Below are positions 15,257 to 23,170 of a DNA stretch of 64,000 nucleotides, piece by piece. Position numbers and translations under genes: made by a program. The notes under the pieces were generated by a model. The model was not told the origin of the DNA. It worked only from the letters and a program-made list of their open reading frames with translations, and searched no databases. This DNA is from Massilia sp. Leaf139. Its GTDB lineage: Bacteria; Pseudomonadota; Gammaproteobacteria; Burkholderiales; Burkholderiaceae_D. Every line of letters begins with the position of its first letter. The stretch's first letter is position 1. The DNA is taken from contig NZ_LMOJ01000022.1 of NCBI RefSeq assembly GCF_001424165.1, positions 335,882 through 399,881 of the forward strand, read 5' to 3'.

Positions 15257-16474
15257 ATGCTGCGCGATCATTTCCTGGCAGTGCGTCAACGATCGCTGCA
15301 GCTGGCCTCGCCCCTGTCGCCCGAGGATTGCTGCGCCCAGTCGATGCCGGACGCCAGCCCCATCAAATGGCACCTGGCGCATACCACCTGGTTCTTCGAG
15401 ACCTTCATCCTGGAGGCGCGCGAGGCCGGCTTCCGCCCGTTTCACGAGGCCTTCCGGGTGCTCTTCAATTCCTATTACAACGGCGTCGGCGCCAAGCACC
15501 CGCGCGCCCAGCGCGGCCTGCTGACGCGGCCGGCGCTGGACGAGGTGCGCGCTTACCGGGAAGACGTCGATGCGCGCATGCTGCGCCTGCTGGAGGGCGA
15601 AGGCGATGCGGCGTTGAGCGAGCTCGTACTGCTGGGCCTGCAGCACGAGCAGCAGCACCAGGAACTGATGCTCACCGACGTCAAGCACATGCTGGCCCAG
15701 AATCCGGTCGCGCCCGCCTACGACGGCGCGGGCATGGCGCCCGACGCGCCGCCGCGGCCGCTGGCCTTCCTGGACTTCGACGGCGGCCTGGTCGAGATCG
15801 GGCACGACGGGCGTGGTTTTTGTTTCGATAACGAGCTGCCGCGCCACCGCAGCTATGTCGCGCCTTTCGCGCTGGCCTCGCGCCTGGTGACGAATGGCGA
15901 ATACCTTGCCTTCATCGAGGCCGGCGGCTACCGCGATGCCGCGCTCTGGCTGGCCGAAGGCTGGGACAAGGTGCAATCGGGCGAGCTGGCGGCTCCCCTC
16001 TACTGGCGCCGCCAGGACGACGGCGCCTGGCACGAATTCACCCTGCACGGCGAATTGCCGCTCGATCCGGCGCGCCCGGTCACCCACGTGTCGCTGTACG
16101 AGGCGGACGCCTATGCGCGCTGGGCCGGGGCGCGCCTGCCGACTGAGGCCGAATGGGAATTCGCCGCGCGCCTGGCCGGCCTCGAGACAGGGCGCCTGCA
16201 TCCGGGCGCCGCCGTGGCGACACCTGGTGATGCAGGCCTGGCGCAAATGTTCGGCGCCTGCTGGCAATGGACGAGCAGCAGCTACGCGCCCTATCCGGGC
16301 TACGCTCCGGCGCCCGGCGCGATCGGCGAATACAACGGCAAGTTCATGGTCAACCAGTACGTCCTGCGCGGCTCGTCCTGCGCTACACCGGCCGGGCACG
16401 CGCGCGCCAGCTACCGCAACTTCTTCCCGTCCGGCGCCCGCTGGCAGTTCACCGGCATCAGGCTGGCGCGATGA
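15257..16474 (+). CDS. egtB: Ergothioneine sulfoxide synthase EgtB
   Basis: EgtB is a non-heme iron enzyme that couples hercynine to a thiol with O2. The DinB-like N-terminal domain has SPIKWHLAHTTWFFETF and LQHEQQHQELML, which together supply the three iron-ligand histidines; the C-terminal formylglycine-generating-enzyme-like domain includes LPTEAEWEFAARLAG and ends FFPSGARWQFTGIRLAR. Length 405 fits the proteobacterial EgtB family. The N-terminus is EgtB-like, not of the SenA type, although SenA is a homologue. No EgtC or EgtE gene is adjacent. Its stop overlaps the start of yihY by four bases. Confidence 0.94.
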   Translation: MLRDHFLAVRQRSLQLASPLSPEDCCAQSMPDASPIKWHLAHTTWFFETFILEAREAGFRPFHEAFRVLFNSYYNGVGAKHPRAQRGLLTRPALDEVRAYREDVDARMLRLLEGEGDAALSELVLLGLQHEQQHQELMLTDVKHMLAQNPVAPAYDGAGMAPDAPPRPLAFLDFDGGLVEIGHDGRGFCFDNELPRHRSYVAPFALASRLVTNGEYLAFIEAGGYRDAALWLAEGWDKVQSGELAAPLYWRRQDDGAWHEFTLHGELPLDPARPVTHVSLYEADAYARWAGARLPTEAEWEFAARLAGLETGRLHPGAAVATPGDAGLAQMFGACWQWTSSSYAPYPGYAPAPGAIGEYNGKFMVNQYVLRGSSCATPAGHARASYRNFFPSGARWQFTGIRLAR

Positions 16475-17427
16475 CGCGGCCGGGCCCATTGCGCCTGCGC
16501 CGCCTGCGGCTGCGCAGCATGCGCGTCCGGATCCTGAACCGGCGCGCCAACGCCTATATTTTTTCGCACCCGCTCGCCTTCACGCTGAGCGTGCTGAAGG
16601 GCTTTCGCGCCAACCAGGGCCTGCTGCTGGCCGGTGCCGTCGCCTATTACGCACTGCTCTCGATCGTGCCCTTCCTGATGCTGGTGGTGGTGGTGCTTTC
16701 GCACTTCATCGACCAAGCCGAACTGCTCGAAACCCTGCGCCGCTACCTGGAATTATTGGTGCCGGGACAGTCGCCCTCGATCGTGGCGGAGGTGGCGAAC
16801 TTCCTCGACAACCGCGACCTGATCACCTGGGTGCTGGGGGTGACGATGCTGTTCTTCAGCTCCTTTGCCTTCACGGTGCTGGAAAATGCAATGAGCGTGA
16901 TCTTCATCCACCGGGTCGCGGTGCGGCGGCGCCATTTCCTGGTGTCGGCGGTGCTGCCTTACTGCTACATGCTGGCGCTGGGGGCGGGCGTGCTGCTGGT
17001 GACCCTGGTGGCCGGCACGCTGCAGGTGATGGGCAAGGAAAGCGTGCACCTGTTCGGCGCCGACTGGTCGCTGGGCGGGGTGTCGGGTGCGCTCCTTTAC
17101 CTGATGGGGCTGGGCGGCGAAATTCTGGTGCTGACCTCGATCTACCTGGTGATGCCGGTGGGGCGCCTGTCGCTCTCGCATGCGCTGGTGGGCGGGGTGA
17201 CGGCGGCGCTGCTGTGGGAAATCGCACGCCACGTGCTGGTATGGTATTTCTCCACGTTGTCCCAGGTGAACGTGGTCTACGGTTCGATGACGACCGCCAT
17301 CGTCGTCATGTTCAGCCTCGAGATCGGGGCCACGCTGCTGCTCTTCGGCGCCCAGGTGATCGCCGAATACGAACGGGTCGGGCGCGGCAAGCCGGCTGCA
17401 CACACGCCGCTGACGACCGCCGCCTGA
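16471..17427 (+). CDS. YihY/BrkB-family inner membrane protein
   Basis: 318 residues with a basic N-terminus and five or six membrane segments; the family hallmarks are FRANQGLLLAGAVAYYALLS and SMTTAIVVMFSLEIGATLLL near the C-terminus. YihY/UPF0761 (once called ribonuclease BN) proteins are membrane proteins implicated in lipid export. The start ATG 16471 overlaps the egtB stop (ATGA), so it is translationally coupled. No connection between this family and thiol or selenium metabolism is established; the coupling is worth noting. Confidence 0.88.
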   Translation: MTRPGPLRLRRLRLRSMRVRILNRRANAYIFSHPLAFTLSVLKGFRANQGLLLAGAVAYYALLSIVPFLMLVVVVLSHFIDQAELLETLRRYLELLVPGQSPSIVAEVANFLDNRDLITWVLGVTMLFFSSFAFTVLENAMSVIFIHRVAVRRRHFLVSAVLPYCYMLALGAGVLLVTLVAGTLQVMGKESVHLFGADWSLGGVSGALLYLMGLGGEILVLTSIYLVMPVGRLSLSHALVGGVTAALLWEIARHVLVWYFSTLSQVNVVYGSMTTAIVVMFSLEIGATLLLFGAQVIAEYERVGRGKPAAHTPLTTAA

Positions 17428-17534
17428 GGCCGCCTCATTTTGAGATAGCACAATTTCCTTCAAGCAGGCACATGGCACAGTACCCTCTTGCGCCGGCATG
17501 ACGCTGGGCAATTCACGAGAGAACGGGAGGTGTC

Positions 17535-17729
17535 ATGGAAGGTGGCGTATTCCTGGGTTTACAGTTGCCGGTCATGCTGGCATTTTTCGCGCTACTGGCA
17601 GGATTGATCCTGCTGGGGCGCCAGTTGCACCAGTTGCGCAGGCCGGCGGTCGTCCGGCGCGGCGCCCATCCTCCACCAGGCCCGCATTTCAAATCCGAGC
17701 GGGCATCCTCCCATCCCGACCAGGGCTAA
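17535..17729 (+). CDS. Small membrane protein, unknown function (64 aa)
   Basis: The ATG at 17535 follows GGGAGGTGTC, a strong ribosome binding site. One membrane segment (about residues 5-27, GVFLGLQLPVMLAFFALLAG) is followed by a basic and Pro-rich cytoplasmic tail (RQLHQLRRPAVVRRGAHPPP). Function is unknown. It is separated from yihY by 107 bases and converges on the GGDEF gene at 17745. Confidence 0.6.
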   Translation: MEGGVFLGLQLPVMLAFFALLAGLILLGRQLHQLRRPAVVRRGAHPPPGPHFKSERASSHPDQG

Positions 17730-17744
17730 ACCGGTCTATCTGGT

Positions 17745-18896
17745 TCAGAGCACGACGCTGCGATTGCGCCCTGCGGATTTTGCCGCGTACAGGGCGCGGT
17801 CGGCGCGTTCGATCGCCTGGTCGATCGGTTCGCCTTCCTCATAGCGGGCGAAGCCGGCCGAGAAACGTATGCGCAGCTCGAGCAGCGCCGGACTGGCCGG
17901 CATCTTGGCCAGGCTTTCGCGCAGGCGCGCCACGCCCAGGGTCGGGTCGCCGGGTGCGCTTTCCGGCAGCAGCAGCAGGAATTCCTCGCCGCCCCAGCGT
18001 CCGATCATGTCGGTGGTGCGCAGCACGACCTGGGCCTGCGTGGCAAAGGCGCGCAGCACGGCGTCGCCCGCGGCATGGCCGTAGGTGTCGTTGATGTTCT
18101 TGAAGTGATCCAGGTCGATGATGCAGACGAAAAAGCGCGGGCCGCCTCTGGCGCGCCGCGTCGCGTGTTCCTGCAGCAGGGTCATCATGCGGCGCCGGTT
18201 CGGCAGGCCGGTCAGCTCGTCGCGCGCGGCCATTTCCTTGATGTGGGCGAGCGCCCCTTCCAGCGCGATCTTCTGCGTCTTGAGGCGGGTGCGCATGTCC
18301 GACAGTTGGCCGGAGAGCTGGGATATGGCCAGCATCACGATCGCCGTCAGCGCGAAATTGAAGACTTCCTGGCGCGCAGGATAGAGTTCCGGCTGGTGCG
18401 TGGCGCACCAGTACATGACGACGCCCATCAGCGTGACCGTGTAGATACAGGCCAGGCGCACCGCGGCCGGCCGCAGGCTGAACATGCCGAACACCATCAC
18501 CAGCGAGAGCATGATTACGGTCGCGCCGTGCACCGGCCCCGTCATGGCGTAGGCCGCCGCGATCAGGGTCTGGGCCATGACGGTTTGCGGCATGGCCAGC
18601 GTCGGGTCGGCGAAACGTTGGTTCAGGCCGCTGCGGATGACGCCATAGAAGCCGCTGATGAAGACGAAGAACAGGAGCGTCAGGATGCCGACCTGGCGCA
18701 CGTCGGCCACGCCGATACTGGCGGCATAGCCCAGCAAGACCACGACAGTCGCCGTGACCAGGGCGGCAAGCCCGAGCAGCGCCAGGGTCAGGCGTTGCAG
18801 GCTGTCACTGCCGAGCAGGGCGTTGGCGAGGCGGGTGTTCCAGCGAATCGGCGGAATAGGGTCGAGCGCCACCGTAGCGGCTTGTAGCGTGGGCAT
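17745..18896 (-). CDS. Membrane diguanylate cyclase (GGDEF)
   Basis: Six hydrophobic segments (residues about 35-205) are followed by a short coiled coil (LSDMRTRLKTQKIALEGALA) and a GGDEF domain with ARDELTGLPNRR, FVCIIDLDHFKNINDTYGHA and an intact RWGGEEFLLLLP signature, with an RTTD inhibitory site five residues ahead. It should make c-di-GMP from two GTP and be feedback inhibited. No separate sensor domain is visible; the membrane part may sense. It lies between the egt and sel/sen operons on the strand of the latter. 383 residues. Confidence 0.92.
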   Translation of the reverse strand: MPTLQAATVALDPIPPIRWNTRLANALLGSDSLQRLTLALLGLAALVTATVVVLLGYAASIGVADVRQVGILTLLFFVFISGFYGVIRSGLNQRFADPTLAMPQTVMAQTLIAAAYAMTGPVHGATVIMLSLVMVFGMFSLRPAAVRLACIYTVTLMGVVMYWCATHQPELYPARQEVFNFALTAIVMLAISQLSGQLSDMRTRLKTQKIALEGALAHIKEMAARDELTGLPNRRRMMTLLQEHATRRARGGPRFFVCIIDLDHFKNINDTYGHAAGDAVLRAFATQAQVVLRTTDMIGRWGGEEFLLLLPESAPGDPTLGVARLRESLAKMPASPALLELRIRFSAGFARYEEGEPIDQAIERADRALYAAKSAGRNRSVVL

Positions 18897-18947
18897 TGTC
18901 TCTGGGCGTTATGATAAAAATCGAGGCCGGTCTGCGCCGGCGCGCTG

Positions 18948-18953
18948 ATTATA
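18948..18953 (-). promoter_or_regulatory. Candidate -10 for the GGDEF gene
   Basis: TATAAT on the minus strand, about 52 bases upstream of the start at 18896. No clear -35 is found at 17 bases. It belongs to an A/T-rich intergenic stretch (18950-19015) that contrasts with the GC-rich genes around it. Confidence 0.4.
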
Positions 18954-19016
18954 CAACCGACAATTCTCAAAAAAACAAGGAGTTGCCATTCCCATAAAAA
19001 ATATAAGTGTTGACAT

Positions 19017-19033
19017 GGCAACGTTTTGTTGCC
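19017..19033. terminator. Hairpin after selD
   Basis: GGCAAC (19017-19022) and GTTGCC (19028-19033) pair around GTTTT, 28 bases beyond the selD stop at 19061. On the minus strand a T-rich run (TTATATTTTTT) follows about 8 bases further on, so it may end the senB-selD message. Confidence 0.4.
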
Positions 19034-19060
19034 GCGTCGCATTTATTCTGGGAGAGGCTA

Positions 19061-20116
19061 TCAGGCCTTGACGAGGACGCGCGGCGCGCCTTCCGTCATG
19101 CGGCCGATGACTTTGGCATCGCCGAAGCCTTCACGCGCGAACAGGGCCAGCACGGCATCGGCCACCGCGATGTCGCAGGACACGAGCAGGCCGCCCGAGG
19201 TTTGCGGGTCGGTCAGCAGGGCTTGCTGGGCTGGCGTCACCGTCTCCGACAGCACGATATCCTTGCCGTAGGCATCCCAGTTACGCCCGGAGGCGCCGGT
19301 GAAGAAGCCGTCCTGGGCCAGCTGCAGCACGCCCGGCAGCAGGGGAATGTCGGCCATGTCGAGTTCGGCGCTCAGCTGCGCGCCGCGCGCCAGTTCCAGC
19401 AGGTGGCCGAGCAGGCCGAACCCGGTGACGTCGGTCAGCGCATGTACGCCTTCCATCGCCGCCAGCGCCTGGCCCGGCTTGTTCAGCTTGGTCGTATTGG
19501 CGATCATGGCCGCGTAGCCTTCCGGCCCAAGCACGTCTTTCTTGAGTGCGGCCGACAGCACGCCCACGCCCAGCGGTTTACCCAGGATGAGGACGTCGCC
19601 GGCTTTGGCGTCGGCGTTGCGCTTGACGCGATCCGGGTGCACCAGGCCCATGACCACCAGGCCGTAGATCGGCTCGACCGAATCGATGGTGTGGCCGCCG
19701 GCGATCGGGATGCCGGCTTCCGCGCAAACCGACTCGCCGCCGCGGATGATCTCGCCGATGGTCTCGAGCGGCAGTTTATTGATCGGCATGCCGACCAGGG
19801 CCAGCGCCATGATCGGCGTGCCGCCCATGGCGTAGACGTCGGAGATGGCGTTGGTGGCAGCGATGCGGCCGAAGTCGAAAGGGTCGTCGACGATGGGCAT
19901 GAAGAAATCGGTGGTGGCGATCAGCGCCTGCTCGTCGTTGAGCTTGTAGACCGCGGCGTCGTCGGCGGTCTCGATGCCGACCATCAGCTGGGGCGGCACC
20001 GGAAAGCCGCTCGACTTCTTGAGGATTTCGGCCAGCACGCCGGGCGCGATCTTGCAGCCGCAGCCGCCGCCGTGCGAAAAGGAAGTCAGTTTGATGGTCT
20101 GGTCAGGCGCGGTCAT
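19061..20116 (-). CDS. selD: Selenophosphate synthetase SelD (selenide, water dikinase)
   Basis: SelD converts selenide and ATP to selenophosphate, AMP and phosphate. The glycine-rich N-terminus HGGGCGCKIAPG carries the catalytic Cys-Gly-Cys-Lys; it is the cysteine form with no in-frame UGA. Other family segments are IATTDFFMPIVDDPFDFGRI, ATNAISDVYAMGGTP, GGHTIDSVEPIYG and DVTGFGLLGHLLE and LTDPQTSGGLLVS. Start ATG 20116 is preferred because GGAATCGAAC precedes it; ATG 20128 would add four residues. It follows the SenB-type gene by about 28 bases in one operon. selA and selB are not in this window. Confidence 0.95.
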   Translation of the reverse strand: MTAPDQTIKLTSFSHGGGCGCKIAPGVLAEILKKSSGFPVPPQLMVGIETADDAAVYKLNDEQALIATTDFFMPIVDDPFDFGRIAATNAISDVYAMGGTPIMALALVGMPINKLPLETIGEIIRGGESVCAEAGIPIAGGHTIDSVEPIYGLVVMGLVHPDRVKRNADAKAGDVLILGKPLGVGVLSAALKKDVLGPEGYAAMIANTTKLNKPGQALAAMEGVHALTDVTGFGLLGHLLELARGAQLSAELDMADIPLLPGVLQLAQDGFFTGASGRNWDAYGKDIVLSETVTPAQQALLTDPQTSGGLLVSCDIAVADAVLALFAREGFGDAKVIGRMTEGAPRVLVKA

Positions 20117-20144
20117 GTTCGATTCCATTCTTTACTTTAAGGGG

Positions 20145-21125
20145 TCAGGCTGCCCGGGTGGCGGGCAGCAGATTATCCACCAAGTCGGCCAGCGCCGCTC
20201 GTTCGGCCGCCGGGGCGAACAGCGGGGCGCGCGCGGCGCACTGGCGGCGCAGCAGGGCGTCAAAATCCGGGTCGGCAGCGCAGCGGTCGATGAGGCTTGC
20301 CAGTGCGGCGGCGTCGCCGGGCGGGAAGAAGCCGGCATAGTCCGCGCCGAGCATGCCGACGTTGCCGTCGATGCGCGAGGCCAGCACCGGCACGCCGCTG
20401 GTGACGGCCTCGATGATGACGTTGGCGCCGCCTTCCATGTGCGAGGCGATCACCATCGCGCGGCAGCGTTTCAGGCGCTGGCGCGTGCGCGCGTGCGGCA
20501 GCGGCCCCAGCCAGCGGTAGCGCGGCGTTGCCGCAGCGGTGGCCTGGGCGGCCTCCAGCAGCGCCGGATCGAGGGCGCCGCCGATGTGCAGCAGGCGCAG
20601 GCGCGGGTAGGTCACCAGCGCGGCGGCGCGCATGAAGGCGAGGGGATCCTTCTCGGGCCGCAGGTGGCCGATCATGCAGACGTCGATGTGGCGAGGGTTT
20701 GGCGCGGGCGGCGCCTGGCGCAGCGCCGGCGCCGACTGATGGATGATCCGCGTTTTCGCCCGCAGCTGCGGCGCCAGGCGCTGCAGTCCCGCCTCCTGCA
20801 GCACGACCAGGGCGCTCGCCGTGTCGAGCGAAGCACGCGCCTTGCTCGATGTCTCGATGTCGCGATACAGGTCGGTGCCGGTCAGCACCAGCACGGAAGG
20901 GCGCTCCGGATGCGCCGCCTGCCAGGCGGCCAGCGCCGGCGCCGAGCGGCGTGCGTGCAGGGCGATCAGGAGGTCGGGCACGGGGTCGCCCGCCGTCCAG
21001 CCGCCCGCGACCGCGACCTCGTGCCGGGCGCGCAGGAAGCGCGCCCAGCGGCTGGCGGTCTGCCAGTTGCCGTTGTTGTCGCGGGCGGCGGCGGGGCTGA
21101 CGATGAGGATGCGCTGGCGGTGCAT
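20145..21125 (-). CDS. senB: SenB-type glycosyltransferase (probable selenosugar synthase)
   Basis: 326 residues of a GT-B fold. The N-terminus ILIVSPAAARDNNGNWQTAS is the signature I associate with the glycosyltransferase family later shown to be SenB, which transfers a sugar from UDP-GlcNAc to selenophosphate. The UDP-binding half has VCMIGHLRPEKDP and the EGGANVIIEAVTSGVPVLAS loop typical of GT4 transferases. The adjacent selD gene in the same operon supplies selenophosphate, which supports the call strongly. Known senABC loci also carry senA, which is absent here. The gene begins at ATG 21125, with a TATAAT 32 bases upstream. Confidence 0.85.
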   Translation of the reverse strand: MHRQRILIVSPAAARDNNGNWQTASRWARFLRARHEVAVAGGWTAGDPVPDLLIALHARRSAPALAAWQAAHPERPSVLVLTGTDLYRDIETSSKARASLDTASALVVLQEAGLQRLAPQLRAKTRIIHQSAPALRQAPPAPNPRHIDVCMIGHLRPEKDPLAFMRAAALVTYPRLRLLHIGGALDPALLEAAQATAAATPRYRWLGPLPHARTRQRLKRCRAMVIASHMEGGANVIIEAVTSGVPVLASRIDGNVGMLGADYAGFFPPGDAAALASLIDRCAADPDFDALLRRQCAARAPLFAPAAERAALADLVDNLLPATRAA

Positions 21126-21156
21126 CGGTAATAGAAGGAAGCTGGACGGGAGCGCG

Positions 21157-21162
21157 ATTATA
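21157..21162 (-). promoter_or_regulatory. Candidate -10 for the senB-selD operon
   Basis: TATAAT on the minus strand, 32 bases upstream of the senB start. The -35 at 17 bases spacing (CGCATC) is poor, so activation may be required. The 5' leader would be only about 25 bases, with no visible riboswitch. Confidence 0.45.
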
Positions 21163-21234
21163 CGTCGGCCAGCGATCCGGATGCGGTGCGCCGGACGTTC
21201 GCGCCGGCGTGAACCCGATACGCGGCGGCAGACG

Positions 21235-21261
21235 AAAAAAAACGGCTGCCGAAGCAGCCGT
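21235..21261 (-). terminator. Intrinsic terminator of the DEAD-box helicase gene
   Basis: On the minus strand ACGGCTGC-TTCG-GCAGCCGT is followed by a run of T (A-run at 21235-21242 on the plus strand). A UUCG tetraloop on an eight-pair GC-rich stem makes this a strong terminator. It lies 22 bases after the helicase stop. Confidence 0.92.
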
Positions 21262-21283
21262 CATTCATTCACCGATCCAAAGA

Positions 21284-22747
21284 TCAGTTGTCGCCGAAGG
21301 TACGGCGTGCGCCGTCGAACGAGCGCGGGTGCGGGTTGCTGCCGCGGTAACCGCCGCCGCTGCCTTCGCGGCGCGGTGCGCCGCTGCTTGGGCCGCGCGG
21401 CGCGGCATCACGGTTGTAACCGCCTTCGCGCGGTGCACCCGGCTTGCTGAAGCTGCGCTGGCCCGGCTTGGCGGCATTGCGGCCGTCGCCCGGCTTCCAG
21501 CCGCCCGGACGGGTGCTGGTACGCGCGGCCGGCGCCGAACGCTTCGGCTCGAAACCTTCCACCACGGTCGCTGGAATCAGCTGCTTGGTGAAACGCTCGA
21601 TGCGCTTGATGTTCATGTTTTCGGCATGATTCACCAGCGAGATCGCCAGACCGTTGCGGCCGGCGCGGCCCGTACGGCCGATACGGTGCACGTAGTCCTC
21701 GGGGAACTTCGGCAGGTCGTAGTTCACGACGTGGGTGATGTTCGGCACGTCGATGCCGCGGGCGGCGACGTCGGTCGCCACCAGCACGCGCACCTGGCCG
21801 CGGCGCAGGCTGTCCAGGGTGCGGTTGCGCGCGCCCTGGTGCATGTCGCCGTGCAGCGCGGCGGCTGCGAAGCCGGCGATGTTCAGGCGGTCGGCGATGG
21901 TGTCGGCGTCACGCTTGGTAGCGGTGAACACAACGGCCTGATCCATCGACTCGTCGCGCAGCAGGTGATCGAGCAGGCGGTTCTTGTGCGACAGGTCGTC
22001 GACGAAGTGCACGCGCTGCGCGATGTTCTCGTGGCGATTGCTGCTGCTGGCGATCTGGATCACCATCGGATCCTTGGTGATGCGGCGCGCCATGCTGCCG
22101 ACGACGCCGTCGAGCGTGGCCGAGAACAGCATCGTCTGGCGGTCGGCAGGCGTCGCGGCGACGATCTTTTCGATGTCGTCGATGAAGCCCATGTCCAGCA
22201 TGCGGTCGGCTTCGTCCAGCACCAGGATCTGCAGTTCCGAGAAGTCGATCTTGCCCGACTCCATGTGGTCGATCAGGCGGCCCGGAGTCGCGACCAGGAT
22301 TTCAGGATTCTTCGACAGCAGTTGCATCTGCTTCGGGTAAGGCATGCCGCCCAGGATCGACACGGCGCGGATGCGGCGCATGTAGCTGCCGTATTTTTCG
22401 GTCGCGGTGGTGACCTGCAGGGCCAGTTCGCGGGTCGGGGTCAGTACCAGCATCTTCGGCTTGGCCGCGGTGAAGCGGACGCGCTCGCCGCGTGCACGGG
22501 CCGACTGCGCTTCTTGCGCAGGGGTGCGTGCCGGGGCCGGCGCAGGTTCGGCGCTCACCAGCTTGTGCAGGGCAGGCAGCATGAAGGCTGCGGTCTTGCC
22601 CGAACCGGTTTGCGAGGATACCAGCAGGTCGCGCCCGCCGATGGCTGCCGGCACGGCTTGCGCCTGCACCGGGGTTGGGACGGTATAGCCTGCTTCGGTG
22701 ACTGCTTTGACGATCGTGGCGTGAAGGCCTAGTGCTTCAAAACTCAT
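21284..22747 (-). CDS. DEAD-box RNA helicase, RhlE-like
   Basis: 487 residues. All helicase motifs are present: Q motif (GYTVPTPVQAQAVP), I SSQTGSGKTAAF, Ia PTRELALQV, II LDEADRML, III SATL, IV VVFTATKRDAD, V ATDVAARGIDV and VI HRIGRTGRAG. The C-terminal 75 residues are a basic, Arg/Gly/Ser/Pro-rich tail (REGGYNRDAAPRGPSSGAP), as in RhlE-type helicases that help ribosome assembly and RNA decay. Start is ATG 22747 (MSFEALGL). It ends in the strong terminator at 21235-21261. The 5' region is long (see 22748-23138), as is typical for cold-regulated helicase genes. Confidence 0.93.
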   Translation of the reverse strand: MSFEALGLHATIVKAVTEAGYTVPTPVQAQAVPAAIGGRDLLVSSQTGSGKTAAFMLPALHKLVSAEPAPAPARTPAQEAQSARARGERVRFTAAKPKMLVLTPTRELALQVTTATEKYGSYMRRIRAVSILGGMPYPKQMQLLSKNPEILVATPGRLIDHMESGKIDFSELQILVLDEADRMLDMGFIDDIEKIVAATPADRQTMLFSATLDGVVGSMARRITKDPMVIQIASSSNRHENIAQRVHFVDDLSHKNRLLDHLLRDESMDQAVVFTATKRDADTIADRLNIAGFAAAALHGDMHQGARNRTLDSLRRGQVRVLVATDVAARGIDVPNITHVVNYDLPKFPEDYVHRIGRTGRAGRNGLAISLVNHAENMNIKRIERFTKQLIPATVVEGFEPKRSAPAARTSTRPGGWKPGDGRNAAKPGQRSFSKPGAPREGGYNRDAAPRGPSSGAPRREGSGGGYRGSNPHPRSFDGARRTFGDN

Positions 22748-23138
22748 TGTGTGCTTTTCTTTCGGTAGTGATCGGCGCTCGTCGGTATGAGCGAACGCAG
22801 AATGTACGAGAACGAGCAACGCGAACCAACAGAACGAAATGACTCAGAAATGAAAGAAATTTCGGCACAAAAGCTTTGCGCCGGGACGGTGTCAAACGAT
22901 CGACACGCAGGGCGGGAGGGCTTTATGGGAGGCTGCCTGGAACGGCTGGCCTGGCTGCGATGCTGCTTGTTGTTACTTTTTTAGTGCGCTGGAGGGACGA
23001 GAGATCGTTTTATTGCAGCGCACAAACGACACTATACCCTAGTTTGGGAATGCTTGCACAGGCCGCCCGATTTGAGCTAGCGCAAACGCAGGGGCCGCGC
23101 GGCGCAAATCGGGCGTCGATAGGAAGAGAGGGAGCGCA
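22748..23138 (-). promoter_or_regulatory. Long leader region upstream of the helicase gene
   Basis: No gene is supported in this stretch. On the minus strand a TATAGT (-10, about 23031-23036), preceded by TGTGCA in the -35 zone, would start transcription about 275 bases ahead of the helicase ATG. Long leaders are usual for RNA helicases that are controlled by cold or autoregulated through RNA structure. Which structure forms was not worked out. Confidence 0.35.
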
Positions 23139-23160
23139 GCCGGAACGCACAGGTTCCGGC
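23139..23160 (-). terminator. Hairpin just after the lytic transglycosylase gene
   Basis: GCCGGAAC (23139-23146) and GTTCCGGC (23153-23160) make a perfect 8-bp stem with a 6-base loop, about 10 bases downstream of the stop at 23171. No T-run follows on the minus strand, so it may be a rho-dependent end or RNA stabiliser. Confidence 0.5.
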
Positions 23161-23170
23161 CGGGTAGCGC

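Noticed and set aside
19010..19038. TTGACA at 19010-19015 as a forward promoter
   Set aside because: No -10 follows at 16-18 bases and it would read antisense into selD.
19061..20116. Selenocysteine-containing SelD
   Set aside because: The catalytic position is TGC (Cys) and no in-frame TGA or SECIS-like structure is present.
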